This document shows positions 26,885 to 35,845 of a stretch of 64,000 bases of DNA, one piece after another. How positions within the stretch are numbered: the first letter of the stretch is position 1; each line of letters opens with the position of its first letter. A program made the position numbers and the translations under genes. Origin of the DNA: Streptomyces violaceoruber (GTDB lineage Bacteria > Actinomycetota > Actinomycetes > Streptomycetales > Streptomycetaceae); NCBI RefSeq assembly GCF_033406955.1, contig NZ_CP137734.1, positions 3,410,001 through 3,474,000 on the forward strand. Reading direction: 5' to 3'. The notes under the pieces were generated by a model that saw nothing but the letters and a program-made list of their open reading frames with translations, was not told where the DNA came from and did not search any database.

Positions 26885-27754
26885 ATGGGTACCGAAAACA
26901 CTAGCGCGCCCCCGCCCGCCCAGTCAGCCCCCGCCGACAATCCGACCCGTACGCGTCGCCACGGCGGCGGCATCATCCACGAGAACACCCGCCACACCAC
27001 CCGCTTCGTGGTGATCGGCAACCACCTGGTCCAGCACAAGGAGTTGTCGCTCCTCGCGATCGGCCTGAGCTGCCACCTCCAGTCGCTGCCCACCGGTGCG
27101 GGCGCCGACATCAAGTCGCTCGCCGCCCGCTTCCCCGAAGGGCCCACCCGTATCGCCGCCGCCCTGCGCGAACTGGAGGCCCACGGCTACCTGCGCCGCG
27201 AGCGCCACCGCACGGAGACCGGCCGGATCGTCACCCGCACGGTCTCCTGCAACCAACCGCACGCGGACCGGCGCCGCGAACCGGCCGACACGGGGTGCCC
27301 GCCCGCGAAGCGCACGCCTCCGCCGCAGCGCCGTACGGTCCAAAAGGCGCTCCCCGCCGTACCGCAGCCGAGCAGCACCGCCCCCGCGCTGTTCCAGACG
27401 GCCCTCGACCTCCTCGCAGACCTGCGACGACGCGACGCCCGGCTGCTGCTCTCCGCGACGGACACGGCGCACCTGGTCCCGGGGGTCGCCGCCTGGCTGG
27501 AGCGCGACGTCACCCCCGGCGCCGTACGGCACGCCCTGACCGCCGGGCTCCCGGACGAACCCCTGCACCGCCCGGCCGCCCTCCTCGCCCACCGCCTCGT
27601 CGCCCAACTGCCGCCCCCGCCGCCGTTCAGGGCGCCCGCCGGTCCGCCTCCACCGCGGTACGAGGTACGCAACTGCGACGGCTGCGACCGCGGCTTCCGC
27701 GCCCCCGAGACCGAAGACCGCTGCCGCGACTGCCGCGCGGCCTCCCACCCGTAA
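26885..27754 (+). CDS. Winged-helix protein with C-terminal zinc ribbon
   Basis: The product has 289 residues. Residues about 38-105 form a winged helix (FVVIGNHLVQHKELSLLAIG, then LAARFPEGPTRIAAALRELE and GYLRRER). The middle is Pro/Arg-rich, followed by a helical part. The end has two CxxC knuckles, NCDGCDRGF and DRCRDCRA, which probably bind zinc. The wing resembles that of regulators or replication-initiator-like actinomycete proteins; the exact role is unknown. It sits 17 bp before the Rpn-like nuclease gene on the same strand and is probably co-transcribed. Confidence 0.8.
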   Translation: MGTENTSAPPPAQSAPADNPTRTRRHGGGIIHENTRHTTRFVVIGNHLVQHKELSLLAIGLSCHLQSLPTGAGADIKSLAARFPEGPTRIAAALRELEAHGYLRRERHRTETGRIVTRTVSCNQPHADRRREPADTGCPPAKRTPPPQRRTVQKALPAVPQPSSTAPALFQTALDLLADLRRRDARLLLSATDTAHLVPGVAAWLERDVTPGAVRHALTAGLPDEPLHRPAALLAHRLVAQLPPPPPFRAPAGPPPPRYEVRNCDGCDRGFRAPETEDRCRDCRAASHP

Positions 27755-27771
27755 CCGAACCAAGGACTTCC

Positions 27772-28668
27772 ATGGTCAGCTCGTCCCACGAGGCGATGCA
27801 CCGCATCTTCCAGCACGATCCGGGATTGTTCAGCCGCGTCACCCACTTCCTGGGAATCGACCTTCCCAGGCCCATCGGGGCGACGGCGTTGCCGACCGAC
27901 CTCACCGAGGCCAGCCCCGTCGAACGCCGTGTGGACACACTGCTGCGCTTCGAGACCGCAGAGCGGGGACCGTTCCTCCTCGCGGTGGAGGCGCAGGGAA
28001 AGAAAGACCCGGACAAACCCGCGAGCTGGGCGTACTACGTCTCGTATCTGTGGACGAAGTACCGGCTGCCCACAGCCCTCCTGGTCGTCTGCCAGGACCA
28101 CGCCACGGCGAAATGGGCGCAGCGGGCGGTGACCAGCGGACCGCCCGAATTGCCCACCCTCACTCTGCGGCCCGTGGTCGCCGGCCCCCACAACATGCCG
28201 GTGATCACCGATCCGGACGAGGCCCGCGCCGACCTCGTCCTGGCCAGCCTGGCAGCCATCACACACGCCGCGGAACCGGTCGTCAATGCGATACTGAAGG
28301 CCCTGTCCACCGCGTTGAGTGACGCGCCCGAAGACATTGCCGCCCCCATCGTCGAATTCACCGCACATGGGCTGGGCAATCGCCCGGCCAGGCACCTCTG
28401 GAGGAATCTGGTGGCCGTGGACCTCTCCTTCTACAAGTCGTACATCTCCGAAGAGATCCGCGACGAAGGCCGCGAGCAAGGCCGCGAACAGGGCCGCGCC
28501 CAGCAGGGCGCCCAGGACGTGCTGCTGGTCCTGGAACAGCGTGGCCTCGACATCCCGGACGGCGTCCGTACGCGCATCACGGAGTGCGGCGACACCGAGG
28601 TTCTCCGTCACTGGCTCGCACGGGCCGTCACCGCGTCCTCGGCCGAGGCCGTCTTCGAGAGCGAGTAG
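27772..28668 (+). CDS. Rpn/PD-(D/E)XK-type nuclease family protein
   Basis: This 298-residue protein resembles recombination-promoting nuclease/transposase-like proteins. Its candidate PD-(D/E)XK core is RRVDTLLRFET (Asp), then FLLAVEAQGKKD (Glu-x-Gln-x-Lys-like) and a following TALLVVCQD strand. After a helical region, residues about 225-245 contain a short charged repeat of the type REQGREQGR typical of this family. DNA cleavage is inferred. It follows the winged-helix gene by 17 bp. Confidence 0.8.
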   Translation: MVSSSHEAMHRIFQHDPGLFSRVTHFLGIDLPRPIGATALPTDLTEASPVERRVDTLLRFETAERGPFLLAVEAQGKKDPDKPASWAYYVSYLWTKYRLPTALLVVCQDHATAKWAQRAVTSGPPELPTLTLRPVVAGPHNMPVITDPDEARADLVLASLAAITHAAEPVVNAILKALSTALSDAPEDIAAPIVEFTAHGLGNRPARHLWRNLVAVDLSFYKSYISEEIRDEGREQGREQGRAQQGAQDVLLVLEQRGLDIPDGVRTRITECGDTEVLRHWLARAVTASSAEAVFESE

Positions 28669-28680
28669 CGCTCCCCCGGC

Positions 28681-29073
28681 TCACGCCACCGTAGACACGC
28701 AGAACGGATGCCCCGCCGGGTCCAGCAGTACCCGCCAGCGGTCAGGGGACGGCTGGAAGTCGGGCTTCGTGGCGCCCAGGGCGAGCAGGCGGGCCTCCCC
28801 CGCGTCCAGGTCGTCGACGCCGACGTCGATGTGGGCCTGCTTCTCCTGGTCGGTGCCCGGCCAGGTCGGCGGGCGGTAGTCGGGCAGGCGGCAGAAGCCG
28901 AGGCCGGGCGCGCCGTCCTTGCCGCCGAGGAGGTAGAAGTCGTCGGTGTTGAAGGCGACGGGGAGGTCGAGGGCCTCGCCCCAGAAGCGGGCCAGCGCGG
29001 CGGGGTCGGAGCAGTCGAAGGTGACGGCCGAGTAGCGGAAAGTCGGAGCCGAGGCGTTCTGCGTTGTCGTCAT
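28681..29073 (-). CDS. VOC (glyoxalase/bleomycin-resistance fold) protein
   Basis: This 130-residue protein has two beta-alpha-beta-beta-beta units: AVTFDCSDPAALARFWGEAL at the start, and AHIDVGVDDLDAGEARLLALG with RVLLDPAGHPFCVST at the end. The motif FCVS with the preceding HID offers His/Glu-type metal ligands. The ATG at 29071-29073 is chosen. It is divergent from a WYL regulator, with a perfect palindrome in between, so it is probably that regulator's target. Confidence 0.9.
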   Translation of the reverse strand: MTTTQNASAPTFRYSAVTFDCSDPAALARFWGEALDLPVAFNTDDFYLLGGKDGAPGLGFCRLPDYRPPTWPGTDQEKQAHIDVGVDDLDAGEARLLALGATKPDFQPSPDRWRVLLDPAGHPFCVSTVA

Positions 29074-29086
29074 GGGAGGACCGTAG

Positions 29087-29121
29087 GACGTGACCAGGAC
29101 AGGTTCGGTCCTGGTCACGTC
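29087..29121. promoter_or_regulatory. Perfect 35-bp palindromic operator
   Basis: Arms GACGTGACCAGGAC (29087-29100) and GTCCTGGTCACGTC (29108-29121) are perfect inverted repeats around a 7-bp spacer. The site starts 13 bp before the VOC start codon and ends 8 bp before the WYL gene. Binding there should affect both genes. Confidence 0.85.
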
Positions 29122-29129
29122 GGTGGATC

Positions 29130-30149
29130 GTGGCAGACTTCCGAACCGTGCTCAGTACTTCCGCCCGGCTGCTGCGGCTGGTCTCCCTGCTCGCCGTCCG
29201 CCCCGCCTGGACCTGCGGCGAGCTGGCCGAGCGGATGGAGGTCACGGAACGGACCGTGCGGCGGGACGTGGCGCGGCTGCGGGAGCTGGGGTACACCGTC
29301 GACTCCGACCCGGGACCGTGGGGCGGGTACCGGCTGCGGCCGGGGACGCGTACGCCGCCGTTGATCCTCGACGACGAGGAAGCCCTCGCCGTGGCCGTCG
29401 GGCTGCGGGAGGCCGCGCTGAGCGGGGCGCTCGGCGGGGACCAGGCGGCTCTGTCGGCGCTGCTGAAGCTGCGGCAGGTGCTGCCCAAGCGGCTGGGGGA
29501 CCGGCTCGAGGACATGGACGCGGCGTTCGTGCAGACCCCGCGGGCCGGTGAGCCGCAGGTCGCGGCGGGGACGCTGCTGGAGCTGGCGGCCGCGTGCCGG
29601 CGGGGCGAGCGGGCCCGGATGGCGTACCGGGACTGGGGAGGGCGGGCCAGTGTGCGGGACGTGGACCCGTACCGGCTCGTGCACACCGGGCGGCGTTGGT
29701 ACTTCGTGGCCCGGGATGTCGCGCGGGGCGAGTGGCGGACGTTCCGGGCCGACCGGGTCGAGCGGGTGCAGCCGACCGGCCGGGCCGTCGAGTTCACCGA
29801 ACCGCTGCCCGATCCGGCGCTGCTCGTGTCCCGCGCGAGCGCGACCGGGCCGTACGCGGTGCTGGCCACCGTCCGCCTGCCGGTGCCCATGGAGCAGGCG
29901 CTGCGGTCCATTCCCGCCACGGTCGGGCTGCACCGGGCCGACGGGCCGGACGCCACGGTCGTCGAGATCGGCGGGTCGAGCGCGGAGGGGCTGGCCCGGT
30001 ATCTGGTCAGCCTCGCCACGCCGTTGCGCGTGCTGGCGCCGGACGCCGTACGCCGGGCCCTGCTGCACCGCGTCCACGAACTCCTCGAAGACAACGTGGA
30101 GGAGATGGACCGACCGGTCCCGGACGCCCCGCCCCGGAAGCGATCATGA
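29130..30149 (+). CDS. YafY-like transcriptional regulator (HTH_11 plus WYL domain)
   Basis: The 339-residue protein has an N-terminal DeoR-type helix-turn-helix (TCGELAERMEVTERTVRRDV, LRELGYTVDSD, GGYRL), a middle WYL domain (VRDVDPYRLVHTGRRWYFVARD with WRTFRADRV) and a C-terminal WCX extension. WYL domains bind nucleic-acid or nucleotide ligands. The start is GTG 29130, or GTG 29148 as the alternative. The palindrome lies immediately upstream, so autoregulation is likely. It is 4 bp from the NlpC/P60 gene downstream. Confidence 0.92.
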   Translation: MADFRTVLSTSARLLRLVSLLAVRPAWTCGELAERMEVTERTVRRDVARLRELGYTVDSDPGPWGGYRLRPGTRTPPLILDDEEALAVAVGLREAALSGALGGDQAALSALLKLRQVLPKRLGDRLEDMDAAFVQTPRAGEPQVAAGTLLELAAACRRGERARMAYRDWGGRASVRDVDPYRLVHTGRRWYFVARDVARGEWRTFRADRVERVQPTGRAVEFTEPLPDPALLVSRASATGPYAVLATVRLPVPMEQALRSIPATVGLHRADGPDATVVEIGGSSAEGLARYLVSLATPLRVLAPDAVRRALLHRVHELLEDNVEEMDRPVPDAPPRKRS

Positions 30150-30153
30150 CGGC

Positions 30154-31923
30154 ATGACCCACACCTCACGGCGCGGCGTGCTCGCCGCCTTCGCGGCCTC
30201 GGCCGCCACGGTTCCGTTCGGCGGCGCGGCCGCCGCCTCCCCCGCACGCGCCACCGCGACGGCCGCTTCGGCCGTCGACCCGGCCGCTGCGTCCGCCGCT
30301 CCGGCCGGTCTGACCGCGGCCCGTTCCTCCGTGACACTGCCGCCGTTGAACCCCGCGTACTTCAGCGGCCTCACCCTGGACTCCGCGCTCACCGCCACCG
30401 TGCTGCCGGGCACTCCGGCCCGCACCGAGGTCACCTCCGGCGGCAGACGCGTCGCGCTGCTGACGCACGGTGCCCGCAGTGTGCTGCTGCCCGGGCCGGA
30501 GCGGACGTTCACCGAGAACAAGAAGCCCTTCGTCGACGACTTCGCGCGCACCCTGCCCGACACCTCGCTGCCCGTCGGCGACCGCGCGTACTGGGGCACC
30601 TCCCCGGGCGGGGGGAGCTGGTCCACCCTCGGGCCGGTGGAGAGCGACTACGCGGTGGTCCCGGGCGCCGGGATCATCACCCTCACCACCGACTACGCCA
30701 GTCGCCACGCCAGCCTCCGGGACGGCGAGGTCACCGACGTGGACGTGCGGTCCGTCGCGCGGTTCGACAAGGTGCCGGAGGGCGACGCCTGCTCGTACGC
30801 CCTCTCCTTCGGCTACCAGGACACCCACAACAACTACCGGGCCCGGCTGTCCTTCACCACCTCCGGCGCGGTCCAGCTCCGGGTGGAGAAGGAGGTCGAC
30901 GACACGGTCACGCAACTGGCCCCGGCCGTGGCCCTCGCCGACGGCGTGCCCGCCGGCACCGACTGGACGATACGGGTCCGCCGGGAGGGCACCCGGGTCC
31001 GCGCCAAGGCGTGGCCCTCGGCGGGCACCGAGCCGTCCGCGTGGTCCTTCGACGCCACCGACGACACCTTCGGCAAGGGCCGCGTGGGCCTGCGCGCACT
31101 CGCCAACCGCGGCTGCACCAACCTGCCGGTCACCCTGCGTGTCGGCCGGTTCCAGGTGGACGCCGCGAACTGGGCGGAGCCGCCGGCCGTCACCCACTCG
31201 GACTGGGTGCGGGTCCTGCCCGAGCCCTTCGACGGGGTCTGGACACCGCAGCTGGAGCAGGTGGTCCGGGGCTGGTCCAACTCTCCGGCCCCGGACGTCC
31301 TGGCCCATGCCGCGATGTTCCTCGCCGGGGCGTCCCCCGTGGTCGCCGGTTCCGGCCCGGCCGAGGGGCGGCAGGTCATGGGCGAGGCGGGGTACGGCTA
31401 TCTGGACCCGCAGGGTTACCGCTACGAGGGCGCCGACTTCCACGAGTACATGGGCACCGGCTGGACCTTCCCGGACGGCGCCCACACCGGTCCCTCCAGC
31501 AGACAGACCGGCAACCTCGACTGCTCCGGCTACACCCGCATGGTCTACGGCTACCACATGGGCGTGCCGCTGGCCGCGGGCGAGGACACCTCCGGCACCC
31601 GTCTGCCGCGCAAGTCCCGGGACATGGCCGACCACTCCCCCGGCGTGCGGATCGCGCGGACCGACGGCACGCTGCCGCCCCCGGCCGAGCAGCTCCAGCC
31701 CGGCGACCTCGTGCTGTTCAACGCCGACTCGGGCGACGACAACGCGGTGGCGACGACCGACCACGTCGGCATCTACCTGGGCGCGGACACCGCCGGCCGG
31801 CGCCGCTTCCTGTCCAGCCGCAAGACGGTCAACGGGCCGACCATGTCGGACCTGGGCGGCGCGTCACTGCTCGACGGCACCGGAACGTACGCGCGGACCC
31901 TGCACACGGTGCACCGGATCTGA
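30154..31923 (+). CDS. Secreted NlpC/P60 peptidase with Tat signal
   Basis: This 589-residue protein starts THTSRRGVLAAFAASAA, a twin-arginine signal ending near the Ala-rich AAAASPA. The middle (about 130-355) resembles a laminin-G/concanavalin-like beta-sandwich. The C-terminal NlpC/P60-like domain has the nucleophile in NLDCSGYTRMVYG, the DHVGIYLG His and the QPGDLVLFN loop. It would act outside the membrane on peptidoglycan peptides. It lies 4 bp after the WYL regulator gene. Confidence 0.85.
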   Translation: MTHTSRRGVLAAFAASAATVPFGGAAAASPARATATAASAVDPAAASAAPAGLTAARSSVTLPPLNPAYFSGLTLDSALTATVLPGTPARTEVTSGGRRVALLTHGARSVLLPGPERTFTENKKPFVDDFARTLPDTSLPVGDRAYWGTSPGGGSWSTLGPVESDYAVVPGAGIITLTTDYASRHASLRDGEVTDVDVRSVARFDKVPEGDACSYALSFGYQDTHNNYRARLSFTTSGAVQLRVEKEVDDTVTQLAPAVALADGVPAGTDWTIRVRREGTRVRAKAWPSAGTEPSAWSFDATDDTFGKGRVGLRALANRGCTNLPVTLRVGRFQVDAANWAEPPAVTHSDWVRVLPEPFDGVWTPQLEQVVRGWSNSPAPDVLAHAAMFLAGASPVVAGSGPAEGRQVMGEAGYGYLDPQGYRYEGADFHEYMGTGWTFPDGAHTGPSSRQTGNLDCSGYTRMVYGYHMGVPLAAGEDTSGTRLPRKSRDMADHSPGVRIARTDGTLPPPAEQLQPGDLVLFNADSGDDNAVATTDHVGIYLGADTAGRRRFLSSRKTVNGPTMSDLGGASLLDGTGTYARTLHTVHRI

Positions 31924-31954
31924 GCCGGCCGGGCGCCGGGGAGAGCCGACTCCC

Positions 31955-31970
31955 ACTGGTCTGTACCAGC
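31955..31970. promoter_or_regulatory. DasR-like (dre) site upstream of the LysR gene
   Basis: ACTGGTCTGTACCAGC matches the known dre consensus (ACTGGTCTAGACCAGT) at 13 of 16 positions and lies 38 bp before the LysR ATG. The match is suggestive only. Confidence 0.35.
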
Positions 31971-32008
31971 CTCTTGCCCTCCGCCCCGAGACGTCGCAAG
32001 CTCCCCTC

Positions 32009-32956
32009 ATGGAGCTGGAGTTGCGGCATCTCAAGACGGTACGGGCCATCGCCGACGCCGGCAGCCTCACCAGGGCGGCGACGGCTCTCGGGCTCGCGCA
32101 GCCCGCGTTGAGCGCACAGCTCAAGCGGATCGAACGGGCCCTGGGCGGGGCGCTGTTCGTGCGCGGCCGGCACGGCGTGCGGGCCACCGCGCTGGGCGAA
32201 CTGGTGCTGGAGCGGAGCCGGATCGTGCTCCCGGCGGTGACCGAACTCCAGCAGGAGGCGGCCCGGTTCGCCCGTGCGCCGCGCACGGCGGAGCGGCTGC
32301 GGATCGGCGGCACCCACGGGCCCTTACTGGGCGCCCTCCTCGACCGGCTGGCCGGTGTGGCGCCGGACGCCCGGATGACGACCTGCACCTCCTGGTCCGA
32401 GCGGGAGCTGGCCGGGCAGCTCGCCGAGGGGCGGCTGGACTTCGCGCTGGCCGGGACCTGCGGCACCGCGTCGCCGCCCGCCGGCGAGGGGCTGGTGTGG
32501 CGGGAGGTCGCCGTCGACCCGGTGTTCGTCATGATGACCGACGGCCATCCGCTGGCCCACCGCGCGGAGGTGGACCTGACCGCGCTGGCCGACGAGGAGT
32601 GGGCGTGCGTACCCGGTGACGGCTGCTTCGGCGACTGCTTCACCGCGTCGTGCGCCCGGGCCGGTTTCACCCCGCGCCGCATGTACGAGACGGACACCGC
32701 GTCCCTCGTGCACCTGGTGCAGGTGGGGCGGGCGGTCGGGCTGTGCCGGGCGACCTTCCCGACCACGCCCGGCATCGTGACCCGGCCCCTGGCCGACACC
32801 CCGCTGACCTGGCGGCACCTGCTCGGCTGGCACGCGGCGACGCAGCGGCGGGACACCGCCGCCGCGGTGCTCGCGCAGGCGCGCATGGCGCACGCGAGCG
32901 TGGCGGCGAACAGCGACAGCTACACGGAGTGGATGTCGGCCCACCGGGTTCCGTAA
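32009..32956 (+). CDS. LysR-family regulator with a TTA codon
   Basis: This 315-residue regulator has an N-terminal HTH (LRHLKTVRAIADAGSLTRAA, LGLAQPALSAQLKRIERALG) and a C-terminal effector-binding domain. Codon 106 is TTA (32324-32326), in frame within HGPLLGALL. TTA is very rare in Streptomyces and makes translation depend on the bldA tRNA, so expression is probably restricted to late growth. A dre-like sequence lies upstream. There is no obvious divergent target; the following protease gene starts 121 bp later. Confidence 0.9.
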   Translation: MELELRHLKTVRAIADAGSLTRAATALGLAQPALSAQLKRIERALGGALFVRGRHGVRATALGELVLERSRIVLPAVTELQQEAARFARAPRTAERLRIGGTHGPLLGALLDRLAGVAPDARMTTCTSWSERELAGQLAEGRLDFALAGTCGTASPPAGEGLVWREVAVDPVFVMMTDGHPLAHRAEVDLTALADEEWACVPGDGCFGDCFTASCARAGFTPRRMYETDTASLVHLVQVGRAVGLCRATFPTTPGIVTRPLADTPLTWRHLLGWHAATQRRDTAAAVLAQARMAHASVAANSDSYTEWMSAHRVP

Positions 32957-33077
32957 CGCCGGGTTCCATCACGCGGGTTCCATAACGCCGGGGAGAGGGA
33001 CGGCTGACCTCTTATGCCGGCCGGTCGCCCCTCCCTACGGTTTCGGCACCTCCCCACCGAGACCGAGGAGTTCCCCC

Positions 33078-34454
33078 ATGCCCCACCGACACCGACACCA
33101 CAGAGCCGTGGGTGCCGCCGTCGCCGCGACCGCGGCCCTGCTCGTGGCCGGGCTCAGCGGCTCCGCGAGCGCCGGGACGGCACCCGCCGGCTCCGCCCCC
33201 ACCGCGGCCGAGACGCTGCGCACCGACGCCGCGCCGCCCGCTCTGCTCAAGGCCATGCAGCGGGACCTCGGCCTCGACCGCCGGCAGGCGGAGCGCCGCC
33301 TCGTCAACGAGGCCGAGGCGGGCGCCACGGCGGGCCGGCTGCGGGCCGCGCTCGGCGGCGACTTCGCGGGCGCGTGGGTGCGCGGTGCCGAGTCCGGCAC
33401 CCTGACCGTGGCGACGACCGACGCGGGCGACGTCGCCGCGATCGAGGCGCGGGGCGCCGAGGCGAAGGTCGTGCGCCACTCGCTCGCCGACCTGGACGCG
33501 GCCAAGGCCCGCCTGGACACGGCGGCGGCCGGTCTGAACACCGCCGACGCGCCCGTCTGGTACGTCGACACGCGCACCAACACCGTCGTCGTCGAGGCGA
33601 TCCGCCCGGCCGCGGCGCGTTCGCTGCTGACGGCGGCCGGTGTCGACGGGTCCCTCGCCCACGTGAAGAACCGCACCGAGCGGCCCCGCACCTTCTACGA
33701 CCTGCGCGGCGGCGAGGCGTACTACATCAACAACAGCAGCCGCTGCTCGATCGGCTTCCCGATCACCAAGGGCACCCAGCAGGGCTTCGCCACCGCGGGC
33801 CACTGCGGCCGGGCCGGCTCCAGCACCACGGGCGCCAACCGGGTGGCCCAGGGCACCTTCCAGGGCTCGATCTTCCCGGGCCGCGACATGGCGTGGGTGG
33901 CCACCAACTCCAGCTGGACGGCCACCCCGTACGTGCTCGGCGCCGGTGGGCAGAACGTCCAGGTCACCGGTTCCACGGCCTCCCCGGTCGGCGCGTCCGT
34001 GTGCCGGTCCGGCTCGACGACCGGCTGGCACTGCGGCACCGTCACGCAGCTGAACACCAGCGTCACCTACCAGGAAGGCACCATCTCCCCGGTCACCAGG
34101 ACCACGGTGTGCGCGGAGCCCGGTGACTCCGGCGGCTCCTTCATCTCCGGCAGCCAGGCGCAGGGCGTCACCTCGGGCGGCTCGGGCGACTGCCGCACCG
34201 GCGGCGAGACCTTCTTCCAGCCGATCAACGCGCTGCTCCAGAACTACGGGCTCACGCTCAAGACCACCGGCGGTGACGACGGCGGCGGTGACGACGGCGG
34301 CGAGGAGCCCGGCGGCACCTGGGCGGCCGGCACCGTCTACCAGCCGGGCGACACCGTGACGTACGGCGGCGCCACCTTCCGCTGCCTCCAGGGCCACCAG
34401 GCCTACGCGGGCTGGGAGCCGCCGAACGTTCCGGCGCTGTGGCAGCGAGTGTGA
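33078..34454 (+). CDS. Secreted streptogrisin-type serine protease with chitin-binding domain
   Basis: This 458-residue preproprotein has a signal peptide (to about residue 32, ending GSASAGTAPA), an alpha-lytic-type prodomain (about 45-200), and an S1 protease domain with catalytic His in FATAGHCG, Asp in GRDMAW and Ser in EPGDSGGSF. A Gly/Asp linker (GGDDGGGDDGG) leads to a CBM5/12 chitin-binding domain at 413-458 (TVYQPGDTVTYGGATFRCLQ, GWEPPNVPALW). The architecture matches SGPC-like proteases, which degrade protein near chitin. It has its own promoter region and a hairpin about 40 bp after the stop. Confidence 0.94.
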   Translation: MPHRHRHHRAVGAAVAATAALLVAGLSGSASAGTAPAGSAPTAAETLRTDAAPPALLKAMQRDLGLDRRQAERRLVNEAEAGATAGRLRAALGGDFAGAWVRGAESGTLTVATTDAGDVAAIEARGAEAKVVRHSLADLDAAKARLDTAAAGLNTADAPVWYVDTRTNTVVVEAIRPAAARSLLTAAGVDGSLAHVKNRTERPRTFYDLRGGEAYYINNSSRCSIGFPITKGTQQGFATAGHCGRAGSSTTGANRVAQGTFQGSIFPGRDMAWVATNSSWTATPYVLGAGGQNVQVTGSTASPVGASVCRSGSTTGWHCGTVTQLNTSVTYQEGTISPVTRTTVCAEPGDSGGSFISGSQAQGVTSGGSGDCRTGGETFFQPINALLQNYGLTLKTTGGDDGGGDDGGEEPGGTWAAGTVYQPGDTVTYGGATFRCLQGHQAYAGWEPPNVPALWQRV

Positions 34455-34493
34455 CACCCCACTGACCCCCACAGGGGACAACGGGGGACGGGT

Positions 34494-34521
34494 CCGGGCG
34501 TGCGTGAGGGAGAGCGCCCGG
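34494..34521. terminator. Hairpin between convergent protease and membrane-protein genes
   Basis: CCGGGCG pairs with CGCCCGG across a 14-nt loop, between genes that end toward each other. It is a modest bidirectional terminator candidate. Confidence 0.4.
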
Positions 34522-34538
34522 GCCCGGTCACGTCCGCG

Positions 34539-35678
34539 TCAGGTACGGGTGACCTGGCCGCAGCCTCCCGGACCGGAGCCGGTGAGGGGGCGGCTCCGGT
34601 CGTAGGGGTCGGTCGGGGGGCCGGTGGGCCGCGCGCCGCCGGGACCGTCGTCGTCGGGGAAGCCGGGGTGCAGGTAGCCGTCGTAGACGTCGCAGTCGGT
34701 GTTGCCGTACTCGGAGAAGTACTTCTCCACCAGGAGCTTGCCCTCGGTCACGTTCCACTTCGCCGGGTCGTTCAGGGTCAGGGTGAGCACGCGGCGGATG
34801 ATCGTGCGGGCGACCGGCCCGTCGGCGTCGCCGGCCCGGACCAGCGGGTAGACGAAGGTGTAGTCCGCGTCGACCTTCACCACGCCCGGTTCGCCCGCGG
34901 CGAGGGTCATGCGGCCACGGACCTTCACGACGTCACCGGCCAGGCGGGTCTCGGCCGGGTCGAAGCGGGTGAAGAGCCGGAGCGGGTCGTGGTCGGCGTC
35001 CGGGTCGCTCAGTGAGCGGCGCAGCTTGGGCAGCAGCTCCGGCTGCTTCGGGTCGAGCACGTCCAGTGCCTCGTCCGGCCGTTCCCCGCGCAGTACGGCG
35101 GGATCCAGGTTGGCGGCGACCAGGAGTTCCTTTGTGCGGCGCAGCGCGAACGCCACGTCGTCCTTGCTCATGCCGGACAGCGGCTTCGCCGCCGGTACCT
35201 CGATGGCGTCGGCGCCCTCGGCCCACCGCTCGGCGGGCGAGCCGCGGAACGGGTGCTCGCGCGTGGCCCGCTCCGCCCCGGCCGCCTCCCCGGGGGCGCC
35301 GGTCGGCCGCGCCGACTCGGCCGCCAGGGTGGGCGTCGCGGAGGCGTCGTCCCCGCCGGGCAGCCGGTCCAGGACCAGGGAGGGCCGTACGGCGACGACG
35401 GCGAGCGCCGCCAGCACCACCACGCCGACCACCGCGCCCACCAGGCGCCGACGGCCGCGGCCGTCGCCCCTCGGGCTGCCCTGCGGGGCCCGCCAGGGCT
35501 CCGGCTCCGCCTCCTCGCGCAACCGCCGGGCCACCATCCGCGCCCGCGCCGACGGCTCCTTGGGAGCGGAGCCGCCACCGCCGTCGGCGGCCTCCCGCAG
35601 GAACGCCTCCAACTGCTCGTCGGAGATCGAGGGGGCCGGTTCGCCGTCGGAACGGTCGGGGGGCGGGACGGAACTCAC
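34539..35678 (-). CDS. Uncharacterised membrane-anchored protein
   Basis: This 379-residue protein has a hydrophilic cytoplasmic N-terminus of about 85 residues, one membrane span (LVGAVVGVVVLAALAVVAVR) and an extracytoplasmic domain. The latter has WAEGADAIEVPAAKPLSGMS, a VVKVRGRMTLA strand region and a Cys in NTDCDVYDGYLHP near the end. I do not recognise a characterised family. It is transcribed away from the two-component genes and towards the protease. Confidence 0.75.
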   Translation of the reverse strand: MSSVPPPDRSDGEPAPSISDEQLEAFLREAADGGGGSAPKEPSARARMVARRLREEAEPEPWRAPQGSPRGDGRGRRRLVGAVVGVVVLAALAVVAVRPSLVLDRLPGGDDASATPTLAAESARPTGAPGEAAGAERATREHPFRGSPAERWAEGADAIEVPAAKPLSGMSKDDVAFALRRTKELLVAANLDPAVLRGERPDEALDVLDPKQPELLPKLRRSLSDPDADHDPLRLFTRFDPAETRLAGDVVKVRGRMTLAAGEPGVVKVDADYTFVYPLVRAGDADGPVARTIIRRVLTLTLNDPAKWNVTEGKLLVEKYFSEYGNTDCDVYDGYLHPGFPDDDGPGGARPTGPPTDPYDRSRPLTGSGPGGCGQVTRT

Positions 35679-35845
35679 GGGCTCACTTTCCTGGTAGCGG
35701 TGCCGAGTGGGTGCGGGCCGGGACGACCGCCGGGGCGGGGCTCGCGGCGATCAATCGTGCCGCCGTGTGGAGAGGAAGTGCCGCCCCGTGCAGGATTCGT
35801 GACGAAATCCGTACACCGTCGTTCGCCGCGCGACGCAGAACCGCG

